Assembly (NCBI GenBank): GCA_965197825.1
Contig: CBDANW010000003.1
Span: 1,116,001 to 1,180,000 of the forward strand
DNA length: 64,000 bases
Direction of reading: 5' to 3'
Source: CBDANW01 sp965197825
GTDB lineage: Bacteria; Acidobacteriota; Vicinamibacteria; Marinacidobacterales; DATDRI01
Shown: positions 18,001 to 24,998 of the stretch, piece after piece
How positions within the stretch are numbered: position 1 is the stretch's first letter
Layout: every line of letters starts with the position of its first letter
Notes under the pieces: model-generated
Database searches by the model: none
What the model saw: the letters and a program-made list of their open reading frames with translations, nothing else
Told to the model about the DNA's origin: nothing
Program-made: the position numbers and the translations under genes

Positions 18001-18718
18001 CACTTTTCAACAGACGCGTCCCATCAGCGACTTCATGGATTTACAGTGGAGCTATAGCTTCCGACGCGTCCGAACCGTCGGCAAGGTCGATGAGGGTCCT
18101 ATTCCGTTCGATTTCACGGTCTACAAGAACATACTTAGTACGTCTCTGATCGAAGATCGACGGGATAGCTTGATCCGTCCGACCCGAGGTCGCTTCTGGA
18201 GCGTCACGTTCCAGGGAGCGCCGGGCTGGCTCCGCAACGACATCACGTTCATCAAAACATTCGGCCAGCTGATCACGTTCGTCCCTTTCGGTCGCGACTT
18301 CGTCTGGGCCGCGAGCTACCGTCTCGGCATTGCCAACGCCTTCGATCAGTTTCTTCCCGCGGACGATCGCTTTACCGCCGGCGGCGTTGATTCGGTCCGG
18401 GGCTTCGCACAGGACTCACTCGGCCCGGAGGATCCCATCACCGACACGACCATTGGTGGAGAAGGCCTCGCCGTCTTCAACCAGGAGGTGCGTTTTCCAA
18501 TTTTCCGATGGTTTCACGGCGGTGTGTTCTTCGACGCAGGCAACGTCTACTTGAACGCGAGTGACTTCAACCCCTTCGATCTTCGCTACAGTGCGGGTGC
18601 GGGGATCCGTTTCATCATGCCTTTTGGACTACTGAGGCTCGACTGGGCCCGGGCCCTCGATCGAGAGCCCGGGGAAAAGGCTTCCCAATACTGGTTTAGC
18701 ATCGGGCACGCCTTCTAG
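12053..18718 (+). CDS. TamB-TamA fusion: envelope-spanning bridge protein joined to an Omp85 barrel
   Basis: A single frame of 2221 codons. Residues about 13-33 form a signal anchor (RRLAYLLAGLFSLAVLL). Residues about 40-1300 are long repetitive β-rich sequence of the AsmA/TamB type. About 1296-1490 carry the C-terminal TamB (DUF490) region, e.g. GTFRLGRNDFRIVSGRMVL and TDLAALLATGRTL. From about 1500 to 1895 there are POTRA-like repeats (LDIEFDGNEALSDQELRAAL; ASIELEGAASIPAETLL; GSIRIVGNRATRTSLIRRQL). Residues about 1899-2221 form an Omp85 barrel with the VRGF motif near 2113 and a C-terminal Phe. TamA and TamB are normally separate proteins that link outer and inner membranes for protein insertion and lipid transport. 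Here one chain would do both. The TTG start lacks a Shine-Dalgarno and sits in a hairpin, so the exact N-terminus is uncertain. Composition resembles its neighbours and I see no frameshift. Confidence 0.9.
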   Translation: MKSPKPLSPRSKRRLAYLLAGLFSLAVLLHLPPTKRLLRPIVAATLSWAVGGSVELGALDYALWRGRLELADLRIVPDRRRFPFELAAQRTELHISPLGRVRVRLDGPELTLFRQESPAVASESSSLTRWNPLTLLRLELANGTVRVLSPAEESRLALRSVELNLEWLSDHYRAQVNAMDGRLDSNSAEILFGPLEGVFEIRGGELQVVSSRIEKGDSRVELNGTATSLDPFLGGFDADFRADAEILRELSPEADVRGVVEGSARIDGGSDGVRVSADIRSAGLAWNDFEPWAMAAEATLADGSLRFENVSLTGYGGTVQAAAQIDLTQQRQAVQIDFDGLDLRRAVGDLSGRDVPLASHATGRLELSTTRWNLQTAEGAGRVTLEPSDTADGSPSFATGGDVLLTLREGTATLESQRLSIPQGEMELTTRVLPIDPSGRIDATYRIQIDDVNVVTRLLPEMSASIDAIDWGGGVMAQGRASGPLSDVSWNAALTSQNLRLLGEPFALDAQLGLARDLLRVDTLSLHDLRPGRSGAVGVEGQVPLAPRAGSWDLRGELDSLDIERLSPLIGAPVEGLATGRFEITGDFSDPDWSAEIRATELPLPREGQVSVALRKRGRDLLIDRLRLASPAGSLKASGSYQLDQNQVVANVQAQEIRLTDLPLLTENLGEIDGVIDSLEVELQGPLMTPGGVLRLVVREPSFRGLALPGLAVKITSNGEFAELKAQLEDGRRLLSARGELQSPYPIEASFDLSALPLERLLQSDLLLGDPEVLAQAWGELELAFPLLDPNEIQYRVEVEQLVGSYHGIGGGAGSPFVVEGDQQSFRIEALDLIGNQTAIEVSGRIPLRADEEFDLRLRGDARLELLEPAFEDAELAGRASADLHLRGTLDQLDLAGDVVIQEAESTIHGVHLSDVSASVEGSTGRVQLRSLTGKLLGGEFRLEGELPLPSTQSSETTHLQFDLTELDLAGLLSEEWDDASKPVLKVSASGSLETPTLAVAALRGSGAISRVEAGFGQLAVANAEPAAWSLAMGRLELPELRLAEGETDLRVGMIATLTESDPTWEASIRGHADNGLVNPFIGADGVVVSGITEMDLGARSTPEGFLFEGTGSLRETRVAVREPPLVFSDVRGEMRFEGQRITLTGVTADVGGGRVEGSGTIDALGPIDLSLAAESVRLNYPEGLRSTQSGSFRLTGGPDTYLLSGDLQLIQSLFDGELTLEAEALDSMPGNLFLITSEDSFSERLHLDIRAQTVEDIRIDNDTARLQAAGNILVSGTLASPEIDGLITATPDGTFRLGRNDFRIVSGRMVLRGYPIETPELDLVMRTTVSDIDIETQMRGPLDDLHTELSAPESTEDLTRTDLAALLATGRTLDNVSTQQQAIVTEQLVSFLSGSLAGLAERGIGQVLPFQSISVDPARIASEVDPQARFTIGVGVTEELTVTYSVALNNSQSRLWIVDYLLPKNIELRGSQLEDEFTGAVSQKLFFDFHQRSTARRAESRLNIGLVRVVGAPFGLEDSVKREISTQADERYDYWKTLEDVRRLRSMVREQGYLGVLVDVETVPFEEDLIDIVFRVDPGRPIEIVWQGDDPGSEIREEIANGWDGRVPESFLVPELASLAVRALQRERYYRAGVEATLEDTLDETRRAVFRVSRGPRNAGLDIEFDGNEALSDQELRAALPPDSSPELLELVFTNRRRLRQTVERFYASRGFLDARAGQPVEEGGHTGERFRVIIPVEEGELSRVASIELEGAASIPAETLLDQLGLQVGEPFRFSEYQQDRATLSSVYRREGFIEVRVRGSLGRSAEGLAVVYRIDEGPRALVGSIRIVGNRATRTSLIRRQLTFQEGDPLRFLDLVDSQTRLHDLGIFRSADVRVEPVEAAATERDVIVEVIETSDLNVSYGLRYNSEENFQILTQLVAPNVFGGGQHVGLTIRADNKESLARGTFHTPYLFSQFNLGTDVFVAREAEDTEFFFDKIWSLTFQQTRPISDFMDLQWSYSFRRVRTVGKVDEGPIPFDFTVYKNILSTSLIEDRRDSLIRPTRGRFWSVTFQGAPGWLRNDITFIKTFGQLITFVPFGRDFVWAASYRLGIANAFDQFLPADDRFTAGGVDSVRGFAQDSLGPEDPITDTTIGGEGLAVFNQEVRFPIFRWFHGGVFFDAGNVYLNASDFNPFDLRYSAGAGIRFIMPFGLLRLDWARALDREPGEKASQYWFSIGHAF

Positions 18719-18729
18719 GGGCACTAGAC

Positions 18730-19266
18730 TCAGCGGCGAAGCTGCGTAAGCAGCGCCTTCACCTGAGGAGCCTCCGGAGCATCCGGGGCGAGCTCCAGGA
18801 AGCGATGGAGCTGCAGCACGGCGAGGTCTGTCTTCTTGACCTGGTTATACGCCAATGCCAGATGATAGCGAGCGTAAGCGTGGTTGGGCTGAAGCTCGAC
18901 GGTCCGCTCGAGCTCCTTGATGGTTTCTGGGTATCGCTTCAGGTAGGCATAGGACAGGCCGAGCCCATAGTGCGCCTCGGCGTTCTTGTCGTTCATCGTC
19001 GTGGCGGCGCGCAGTGGCTCGACAGCCTCCGCGGCCTTCCCCGACTGAACCAGCGACAAACCGTAGTAAGTCAGAGCCTTTTCGTTCTTCGGATCCTGGT
19101 CGACGACCTTTTTCAACTTGTTGGTCGCCTGGGCGAAGTTGCCTTCGTTGTAGAGCTTGACGCCCTGAGATAGATTCTGGCGATTTTTCGCCACCTGGGA
19201 TCGATTGCCGGCCCAGGCTCCAGTGGCGATGAAAACTAGCAATAGGCTGGGAATCCATCGTTTCAT
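18730..19266 (-). CDS. Exported TPR protein
   Basis: A protein of 178 residues. A signal peptide (MKRWIPSLLLVFIATGAWA) is followed by about four tetratricopeptide repeats, for example GVKLYNEGNFAQATNKLKKV, AEAHYGLGLSYAYLKRYPET and AYARYHLALAYNQVKKTDLA. TPRs mediate protein-protein contacts; no partner is evident. The frame is open upstream to 19431, but the ATG at 19266 is the only start giving a signal peptide. A GGGGAAA tandem repeat lies directly upstream and overlaps the likely ribosome binding site. The gene is convergent with the tamB-tamA fusion (11 bp between stops). Confidence 0.82.
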   Translation of the reverse strand: MKRWIPSLLLVFIATGAWAGNRSQVAKNRQNLSQGVKLYNEGNFAQATNKLKKVVDQDPKNEKALTYYGLSLVQSGKAAEAVEPLRAATTMNDKNAEAHYGLGLSYAYLKRYPETIKELERTVELQPNHAYARYHLALAYNQVKKTDLAVLQLHRFLELAPDAPEAPQVKALLTQLRR

Positions 19267-19269
19267 TGT

Positions 19270-19305
19270 CCCTTTCCCCTTTCCCCTTTCCCCTTTCCCC
19301 TTTCT
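19270..19305. repeat. Heptanucleotide tandem repeat upstream of the TPR gene
   Basis: Five near-exact copies of CCTTTCC in a row (GGAAAGG on the coding strand), ending 4 bp from the ATG of the TPR gene. The purine-rich tract would serve as the Shine-Dalgarno region. A change in unit number would alter spacing to the start codon, so slipped-strand modulation is possible. Confidence 0.75.
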
Positions 19306-19379
19306 CCCCGTCCTCCTCCGGTGACATTCTGAGCCACGCGGAAGGCCGTCACCCTCAACATAGCAACCTCCATGCCGGA

Positions 19380-20224
19380 TCACCGAGATCGTTCCAACCA
19401 GGAGAGAAAATCCGTAATCGCCTCCACCCACCCGGCCGGCGCCAGCCCGACCGCCCTGGCCTCTGGAAGGGCGCGCCTCAGTGCCGCGGTGTCGTCGCCG
19501 TTCGACGAGGCAACGACGTAAGCTCGATCCACTTCCCGAAGAAAAGGTAGATCGTTCTCGGCGTCACCGAGTCCGGCCGAAGCCACCTCGTCTCCCCCAC
19601 TCCGGTAGAGTTGAAGCAGCTCTCGAACCGCCCTTCCCTTGTCGCCGCCGCCCATCACGTGATAGAAGCGCCCGCCGCGCGTCACGGTAAGATTTCCCGA
19701 CGCCAGCATCTCCAGAGCCTTGCGGCTAGGCGGATCGTCTTCCTTCTCGATCCAAAAAGGCTCGTCGAACTCCCTCTCCTTGGCGCGACGGGCTTCGTAA
19801 AGGGAAAGGCCGGTCACGGAAGCGATCCGTTCGGCGTCCACGTCGTGAAAACCCGTGAGGGGCGTCCCGGTCGTCTTCCTCACGTCGTCGAGAGTGGCCA
19901 CCACTTGCTCGTAAGGTGTGCCCCAGCGGACGACGTCGTACCGTCCCGAAGAATCGCGGACGCCGACGGCCTCTTCGAACGCGCCGCGCGGTATATAGGC
20001 CGCCCCCCGTTTTCAACAACAAAGGGATCCTCGAGACCCAGCGCCTCGCGGATGGGCTCGATCTCCGCCCGTGTCTTGCTGCTCACGAGAATGACGGGAA
20101 TCGCGCGCTCCTTTAGCGAAGCGATGCCGGGAAGCGCTTCGTCGAATGAGTAGGTTTCTCGGTGCAGGAGTGTGCCATCGAGATCACTCACGACGACGGC
20201 CGTACCGCGAGAGGAGGTCATCAA
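19380..20224 (-). pseudogene. Mannosyl-3-phosphoglycerate phosphatase-like HAD gene with a frameshift
   Basis: The N-terminal half (20224 down to about 20010) has the HAD motif VVSDLDGTLLHRETY and VILVSSKTRAEIEPIRE, then FVVENGG. The second half resumes in another frame with YIPRGAFEEAVG, TGLSLYEARRAKEREFDEP, TRGGRFYHVMGG, DKGRAVRELL and GLGDAENDLPFL. Together they make about 281 residues typical of mannosyl-3-phosphoglycerate phosphatase (HAD-IIB), which makes the compatible solute mannosylglycerate. The break is in a run of six G (coding strand; + strand C at 20003-20008). One extra G would restore the frame. So this is either a homopolymer sequencing error or a recent or phase-variable frameshift. 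No synthase gene is in the window. Confidence 0.78.
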
Positions 20225-20429
20225 GGCAAACCTTAAGGAGTCGGTTCGCGGGAATTATATCAGAGAGGATCTGTGACAAATGTTACGCGCCGACGTGCGT
20301 TTGGCGTCAATACACGACAGACGCCCTTCTAGACTTGCAGCTCCGCAAAATATACACTTGCCCAACCATCGAGCCAGCGCTTCATCTGAATCAGAAACCA
20401 GCTGTTTTCTTGCGAAAAGGAGGTGCCTA

Positions 20430-20729
20430 GTGGCATCGGGATCGCTCCGCGTGGTCGCAATACTAGAAGCCCAACCCGACAAAGTCGAAGAGCTCCGTTC
20501 CCTGCTCATCGGGCTTCTCGAACCAACCCGCGAGGAACCGGATTGTGTGTCCTACGAATTGCTCCATAATCGCGCCAAGCCGACGGAGTTCGTGTTCGTC
20601 GAAGAGTGGGCCAATGAGACAGCATTGAATCAACACTTCGGCACCGATCACATCAGAGAGGCACTCAAGACGTTGCCGACACTTCTCGCCGAGGCGCTGG
20701 ACGTGCGTCGCTACGATCTTGTCGGCTAG
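20430..20729 (+). CDS. Antibiotic biosynthesis monooxygenase (ABM) fold protein
   Basis: A protein of 99 residues: LRVVAILEAQPDKVEELRSL, TREEPDCVSYELLHN, FVFVEEWANETALNQHF and a C-terminal ALDVRRYDLVG. This is the short dimeric ferredoxin-like ABM family (YgiN/LsrG-like). The GTG at 20430 is preceded by a near-perfect Shine-Dalgarno (AAGGAGGT at 20417-20424). ABM proteins include quinol monooxygenases, heme-degrading enzymes and isomerases; the substrate here is unknown. Confidence 0.85.
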   Translation: MASGSLRVVAILEAQPDKVEELRSLLIGLLEPTREEPDCVSYELLHNRAKPTEFVFVEEWANETALNQHFGTDHIREALKTLPTLLAEALDVRRYDLVG

Positions 20730-20754
20730 CGGGCCCTTGACTGGTTAGCTCACC

Positions 20755-21315
20755 ATGAACGTTTACGAGAAATATCTATCTGGCGACGAGCCGGATATGG
20801 AACAGCGAGTCGCTCTCATCCGGGAAGCTATTCGCGCATCCTTCGAGCGTTCCGCCGACCAGCCGAATCACGAGTTCAACGTCGTGGAGATGAGGCGTTT
20901 CTCGCCTTCCTGAGGAAGCACTTCCCGGAAGATCGGTTCCGCGCCGAAGTACAGAAGATTCCCAAGCACATGGTGCGCACGACGGACTGCAATTTCATCG
21001 TCACCGTTCCGGGACGAGTTCCCAAATCGATCGCGCTGGTGGCGCACTACGACACGTGGGCCGGTTTCTCGAAAAAGGCACCGGGCGCGGACGACAACAC
21101 CTCCGGAGAAGAGGTCTTGAAGCAGTACTTGTTGCGGGATTTCCTCGCCGACTCTCCCCCGCCGCTCACTCATGTCTACCTCTTCGCCGGGTCGGAGGAA
21201 TGCGGTACGCGCGGCCTCGTCTCTCAGGTGGGGCTGACCGTGGCCCTCTCGCTCATCAGCCTCGGGATCTCGACCGCGAACCCAGTCTATTTCCTGGCAT
21301 CTATCCCGTTTCTTC
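20755..21315 (+). pseudogene. M28-type zinc peptidase gene, frameshifted and cut by IS66
   Basis: An ATG at 20755 opens a frame (MNVYEKYLSGDEPDMEQRV) that stops at 20913. The coding signal continues in another frame from about 20897 (DEAFLAFLRKHFPEDRFRAE). It then shows metallopeptidase hallmarks: ALVAHYDTWAG, GADDNTSG and VYLFAGSEECGTRG, which contain the His, Asp and Glu-Glu metal and catalytic residues of M28 aminopeptidases. The sequence ends abruptly at the left end of the IS66 element (21316). The gene is therefore broken twice and is inactive. Confidence 0.8.
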
Positions 21316-21373
21316 GTAACTCCTCGCCGTGCCCCACTGGAGCGGGTTGGGACGTCGCGATTCGGAGGAGAAG

Positions 21374-22882
21374 CTACGCAGCGGAGTTGTCGCGTAGGGC
21401 GTCGGGGAGTAACACGGTTCCTGGCTGGTTGATAGCGGCGTAGGCCGCTTCGAGCATGTAGGCCCTGGGGTCGACGTTCTGAAGCTTCGCGGTCTCGCAC
21501 AGGGTGTAGAACAGCGCTGCGACGTCGGTTCCGCGTTTCGTTCGACTGCCGTAGTGATTTTTGCGACCGACGACAGGTTCCCTCAGGGCGCGCTCGGCGT
21601 GATTGTTGTCAAGCCAGACGAGAGGGTTTTCGGCGAACAGCGTGAGTGTCTCCCATCTCTCCAGCATGTAGCGGACCGCCTTGCCGAAGTCGCTTCGCGG
21701 CAATCTTCTTTGGCTCTCGCCCCATTGCCGAATCGCTTTCAAGATCCGCTGCGAACGTTGCTTGCGTAAACGAAGTCTCAGTTTCTGAGCTTTTTCATCG
21801 CCGGGAAACGGACCCGGGACCTCGCGTTCGACTTCGTACAGCTCTCCGATCAAACGAAGCACTTCGGAGCAAGCTTGCGGGTAGTGCTCGCTGGCTTCGT
21901 CGAACTTTCTTTTCACGTGCGCCCAGCAGTGGGCGAGACGAAACTGTGGACCGGCACGAGCCGCGTAGCCGTCTGGACCGGCACGAGCTAGCACCTCGTA
22001 CACCGCGTAGCCGTCCACAACCGCGATGCCGGAGTAGGTCCCCAGCACCTTTTGGCCATCTTCCGTCGATTTCGTCGGCAGCATTCGGTAGTACGCGATG
22101 TCCGGACTCGAAACGCCCCACACCGTGCCCGCCGACTTCTTCATCGAGCCCATCAGAGGCCACCGCGTTTCGTCGGCGTGGATGACGGGTGACTCCAAAA
22201 CCTTCTCTCCCAGAGCGTCGTACACCGGATTCAGATGACGTGCCAGTACGTTCAGCTGGTCCCACAGCGTCTGGCTGTCGATATCTAGCCCTTCGCGGCG
22301 CATCATCCGAACCTGGCGCTCGAGAGGCATATGGTCCAGGTACTTGCTGATGGCCACTTCGGTCGCGAACTCCACCGAGTAGCGGCCTCCGGGCTGAAGC
22401 TTCGTCGCCGCCGGTGCGGTGACGACGTTCGCGTTACATCGGCAGCGGTACTTTTTCCGCAAATGCCGTTCGATGACGAAGCTCCGCTTCACCACCGTCA
22501 CCACTTCCGATTCCTCGTATTGACCCGCCATCTCGCCGTCGCACACCGAGCACTTTTTCTCTGTCTCGGCGAGTTCGATTACTTTGTCGACCACGGGAAG
22601 ATGAGGCTGTTCGCGCGGGCCGTGCCCTTTCTTCTTGTTCTTTTTAGCCTTCGTTTTCTTCCGGGTCCGCTTTTCGTCGATGCGGAAAATGCTCTCTCGC
22701 TTTTCCTGTAGTTGCTTGAGAACCGACAGTTCAAGTTGCTCCGTTTCCGGCACACCATGGAGTCTCGCCAGTTCCACTCGCAGACGAACGTTTTCATTGA
22801 CGAGGCGCTGGTTCTCGTTATCAACGAGGAGAGCTATCTGGCGGAGTGTTTCGAGGTCGTGTTCGTTTTTTATGCGAACCAC
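21374..22882 (-). CDS. tnpC: IS66 transposase (TnpC)
   Basis: A protein of 502 residues. It has an N-terminal coiled coil (DNENQRLVNENVRLRVELAR), a Lys-rich linker, a zinc-finger segment (KKCSVCDGEM) and the IS66 catalytic region with VIHADETRWPL, VVDGYAVYE and NNHAERALREPVVGRKN (the DDE residues). The C-terminal extension ends ALRDNSAA. A 30-nt direct duplication gives the repeat ARAGPDGYAARAGP around 21950-22005, next to the second catalytic region; its effect on activity is unknown. The frame is otherwise intact. Confidence 0.95.
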   Translation of the reverse strand: MVRIKNEHDLETLRQIALLVDNENQRLVNENVRLRVELARLHGVPETEQLELSVLKQLQEKRESIFRIDEKRTRKKTKAKKNKKKGHGPREQPHLPVVDKVIELAETEKKCSVCDGEMAGQYEESEVVTVVKRSFVIERHLRKKYRCRCNANVVTAPAATKLQPGGRYSVEFATEVAISKYLDHMPLERQVRMMRREGLDIDSQTLWDQLNVLARHLNPVYDALGEKVLESPVIHADETRWPLMGSMKKSAGTVWGVSSPDIAYYRMLPTKSTEDGQKVLGTYSGIAVVDGYAVYEVLARAGPDGYAARAGPQFRLAHCWAHVKRKFDEASEHYPQACSEVLRLIGELYEVEREVPGPFPGDEKAQKLRLRLRKQRSQRILKAIRQWGESQRRLPRSDFGKAVRYMLERWETLTLFAENPLVWLDNNHAERALREPVVGRKNHYGSRTKRGTDVAALFYTLCETAKLQNVDPRAYMLEAAYAAINQPGTVLLPDALRDNSAA

Positions 22883-22896
22883 GGAATACGATTAGA

Positions 22897-23277
22897 TCAT
22901 AGAGACGATCTCACGGCAAGTGAAAAATGCTTCATTTCAGGAGGTGACAAAGATATTTTTCCGACCAACCGGCTCCCCTCCAGAAACAACGACAACTCTG
23001 TCGTCGTCAGTCGCACTGGCTCGCCGTCACCGCTGGACCACAGGCATGCGAACTTTCCCTCTTCGAGACGTTTCGCGTAGACGCACAGTCCGGTCCCGTC
23101 CCAGTGCAGAACTTTCGCGCGGATTCGGTTGCGGCTGACGAACAAGTACAGCTCACCGCTCAGCGGGTCACGACCAAGCTCGTTCATCACCAGCGCCGAC
23201 AGACCGTCAAAGCCCTTGCGGAGATCCGCCGGCGCCGCGTACGCCCACGCCGACACCCGACGGCTATTCCACTTCAT
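22897..23277 (-). CDS. tnpB: IS66 accessory protein TnpB
   Basis: A protein of 126 residues with the family core YAAPADLRKGFDGLSALV, LYLFVSRNRIRAKVLHWDG and GLCVYAKRLEEGKF. TnpB is required with TnpA and TnpC for IS66 transposition, with unknown mechanism. Its start overlaps the tnpA stop by 4 bp, which indicates translational coupling. Confidence 0.95.
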   Translation of the reverse strand: MKWNSRRVSAWAYAAPADLRKGFDGLSALVMNELGRDPLSGELYLFVSRNRIRAKVLHWDGTGLCVYAKRLEEGKFACLWSSGDGEPVRLTTTELSLFLEGSRLVGKISLSPPEMKHFSLAVRSSL

Positions 23278-23618
23278 CCCAGCTGCTCAACAAGCCGCAG
23301 CAGCCGCTGTTCCGACAGACCCTCGATTCGATACCCTCGCGGGGTTACCAGCGTAATCTCCGTGCGTTTTTCCGATTCCACGACTTCGACACGCCGAACG
23401 ATACCCCTCATAGCCTCCTCTCGATTCCATCGAGATAGACTCCAGCCACTCACCCCGAGCCCCCTCGCGACACCCTCAAGGCTCGCGCCCTGATCCTTCA
23501 TCTGATTCAGATACAGCACCGCTTCGCGACGTTGTTCCCGCGAGTAACGCCGCCCTCGACCTGTGCGGCCACGATTTTCTTCACGTGCTCGCCTACGAAA
23601 TGCTGTCCTCGCTTCCAT
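23274..23618 (-). CDS. tnpA: IS66 accessory protein TnpA
   Basis: A protein of 114 residues with a helix-turn-helix region (YSREQRREAVLYLNQMK, GLGVSGWSLSRWN) and the C-terminal SEQRLLRLVEQLG. It is the first gene of the element, and its stop overlaps the start of tnpB. It probably binds the element ends. Confidence 0.9.
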   Translation of the reverse strand: MEARTAFRRRAREENRGRTGRGRRYSREQRREAVLYLNQMKDQGASLEGVARGLGVSGWSLSRWNREEAMRGIVRRVEVVESEKRTEITLVTPRGYRIEGLSEQRLLRLVEQLG

Positions 23619-23697
23619 CGCTTCGCACTCCTTTCAAGACTGCTCACGATGGAACATTCCGACACGCTTGTCACGACGGGCCACGGCGAGGAGTTAC

Positions 23698-24495
23698 AGT
23701 AGATCCGCTTTCCGTCAAGTGACCATCTGGGATCACGGCCGACTCGCTCGCTCAGCTGCTCGGGCTCTCCATCCTCTCTGGAGATCCGCCACAGATGATA
23801 TTGGCCTGTCCGATTCGACTGGAAGACCAACCACTTCCCGTCCGGCGACCATTTGGGAGCCGCGTCAACCTCGGGATGTTGCGTCAGACGCCGAGGGTCA
23901 CCGCCTTCGGCTGGGATCACCCAGATGTCATTGTTACCTTCTCGTGACGACTGAAAGACCAATTCTCGACCATCGGGCGACCACGCCGGAAGACGGTCTT
24001 GAGCTTCATCCCTCGTCACCTGCCGAGCGGCACCGCCGCTGACCGGCATGACCCAGATGTCCCGGTTGCCGCTCCGGTAAGAGTAGAAGGCCACTTCTTC
24101 CTGTCCATCCGGGGACCACACGGGGCTCGAATCCTGCAGGGGATGCGTCGTCAGTTGCTGCATTTCCCCACCTTCGACCGGCATAATCCACAAGTCTTCG
24201 TTCCCCGTGCGGTCGGAGTTGAATGCCAGCCGTTTCCCATCTGGCGACACGTTCACGGAGTCGATTAACGCCTGATCGAAAGTGAGCTGCTCCGCGTCCG
24301 CCCACGTGGCTGGACGGTCCGCCAGGATGGGGATCCGCCACAGATTGCCCACCGTTCTACCCTTGGAATAGGCCAGCTTCGTCCCGGCGCGGGAAAGGGC
24401 AGCGCTTCGGATAACGAGTCCCGCGGTAAAGGGACAGCGGATCTCCAACGGGTCTCCCGTCCTCTCCCATGGGCTGGCCCCAGAGATCCATGCTT
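23698..24495 (-). pseudogene. TolB/WD40-like β-propeller gene fragment
   Basis: Between the IS256 remnant and IS66 the minus strand encodes a run of propeller repeats. Examples are VSPDGKRLAFNSDRTGNEDL, WSPDGRELVFQSSREGNNDI and WSPDGKWLVFQSNRTGQYHL. Each has the PD40 signature S-P-D-G-x-x-x-x-F-x-S-x-R-x-G-N-x-D-I-W. Upstream, MDLWGQPMGEDGRPVGDPLS (near 24440-24493) is in a second frame, so there is one frameshift. The C-terminus is cut at IS66 and the N-terminus at the IS256 remnant. In this kind of genome such repeats often form the C-terminal half of Ser/Thr kinases or sensor proteins; here only the middle is left. Confidence 0.8.
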
Positions 24496-24998
24496 CCGCC
24501 ACGACACTTCGAAGCCTTCCGCGAAGAAGACCCGCTTCCAGAGCGAGTGTTGAATCAGATCTTGGTGGGGGTATCGACCAGAAATTACGAACCGAGTCTG
24601 GACAAACCCACGGCCAAGTTGAAGTCTCGTGGCACGAGTAAGAGTGCCGCCAGCCGTCACCTCGTGAGCCAGACGACTAAGAAGCTCGAGGAATACCTGT
24701 CTCGGCGGCTAGAGGAGTTCGAGCTTGCGGCACTGATGCTGGATGGCCTTGAGGTGGCCGGACAGACCGTCGTCGTAACTCTCGGTATCACAATAGATGG
24801 AACGAAGGTGCCCCTGGGTATATGGCTGGGCTCGACGGAGAACTCTCGGGTGTGCACCGCGATGTTGCAGGACCTTCTCGAGCGAGGCTTGCGCGTCGAT
24901 GAGTCGATTCTCTGCGTAGTGGACAGAGGCAAAGGCATCCGCAAGGCACTCGTCGACGTTTTGGGGGTGACCTTGCCCAAGAAAAGTGGACAGGTTGA

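Larger units (their letters stand above)
21316..23697 (-). mobile_element. IS66-family insertion sequence (about 2.38 kb)
   Basis: The left end reads GTAACTCCTCGCCGTGCCCC and the reverse complement of the right end reads GTAACTCCTCGCCGTGGCCC. These match the GTAA-type inverted repeats of IS66. Inside are the three canonical genes tnpA, tnpB and tnpC, all on the minus strand and apparently intact. The 8 bases flanking the two ends (GTTTCTTC and AGTAGATC) do not match, so there is no target duplication and the flanks have been rearranged. Confidence 0.92.
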
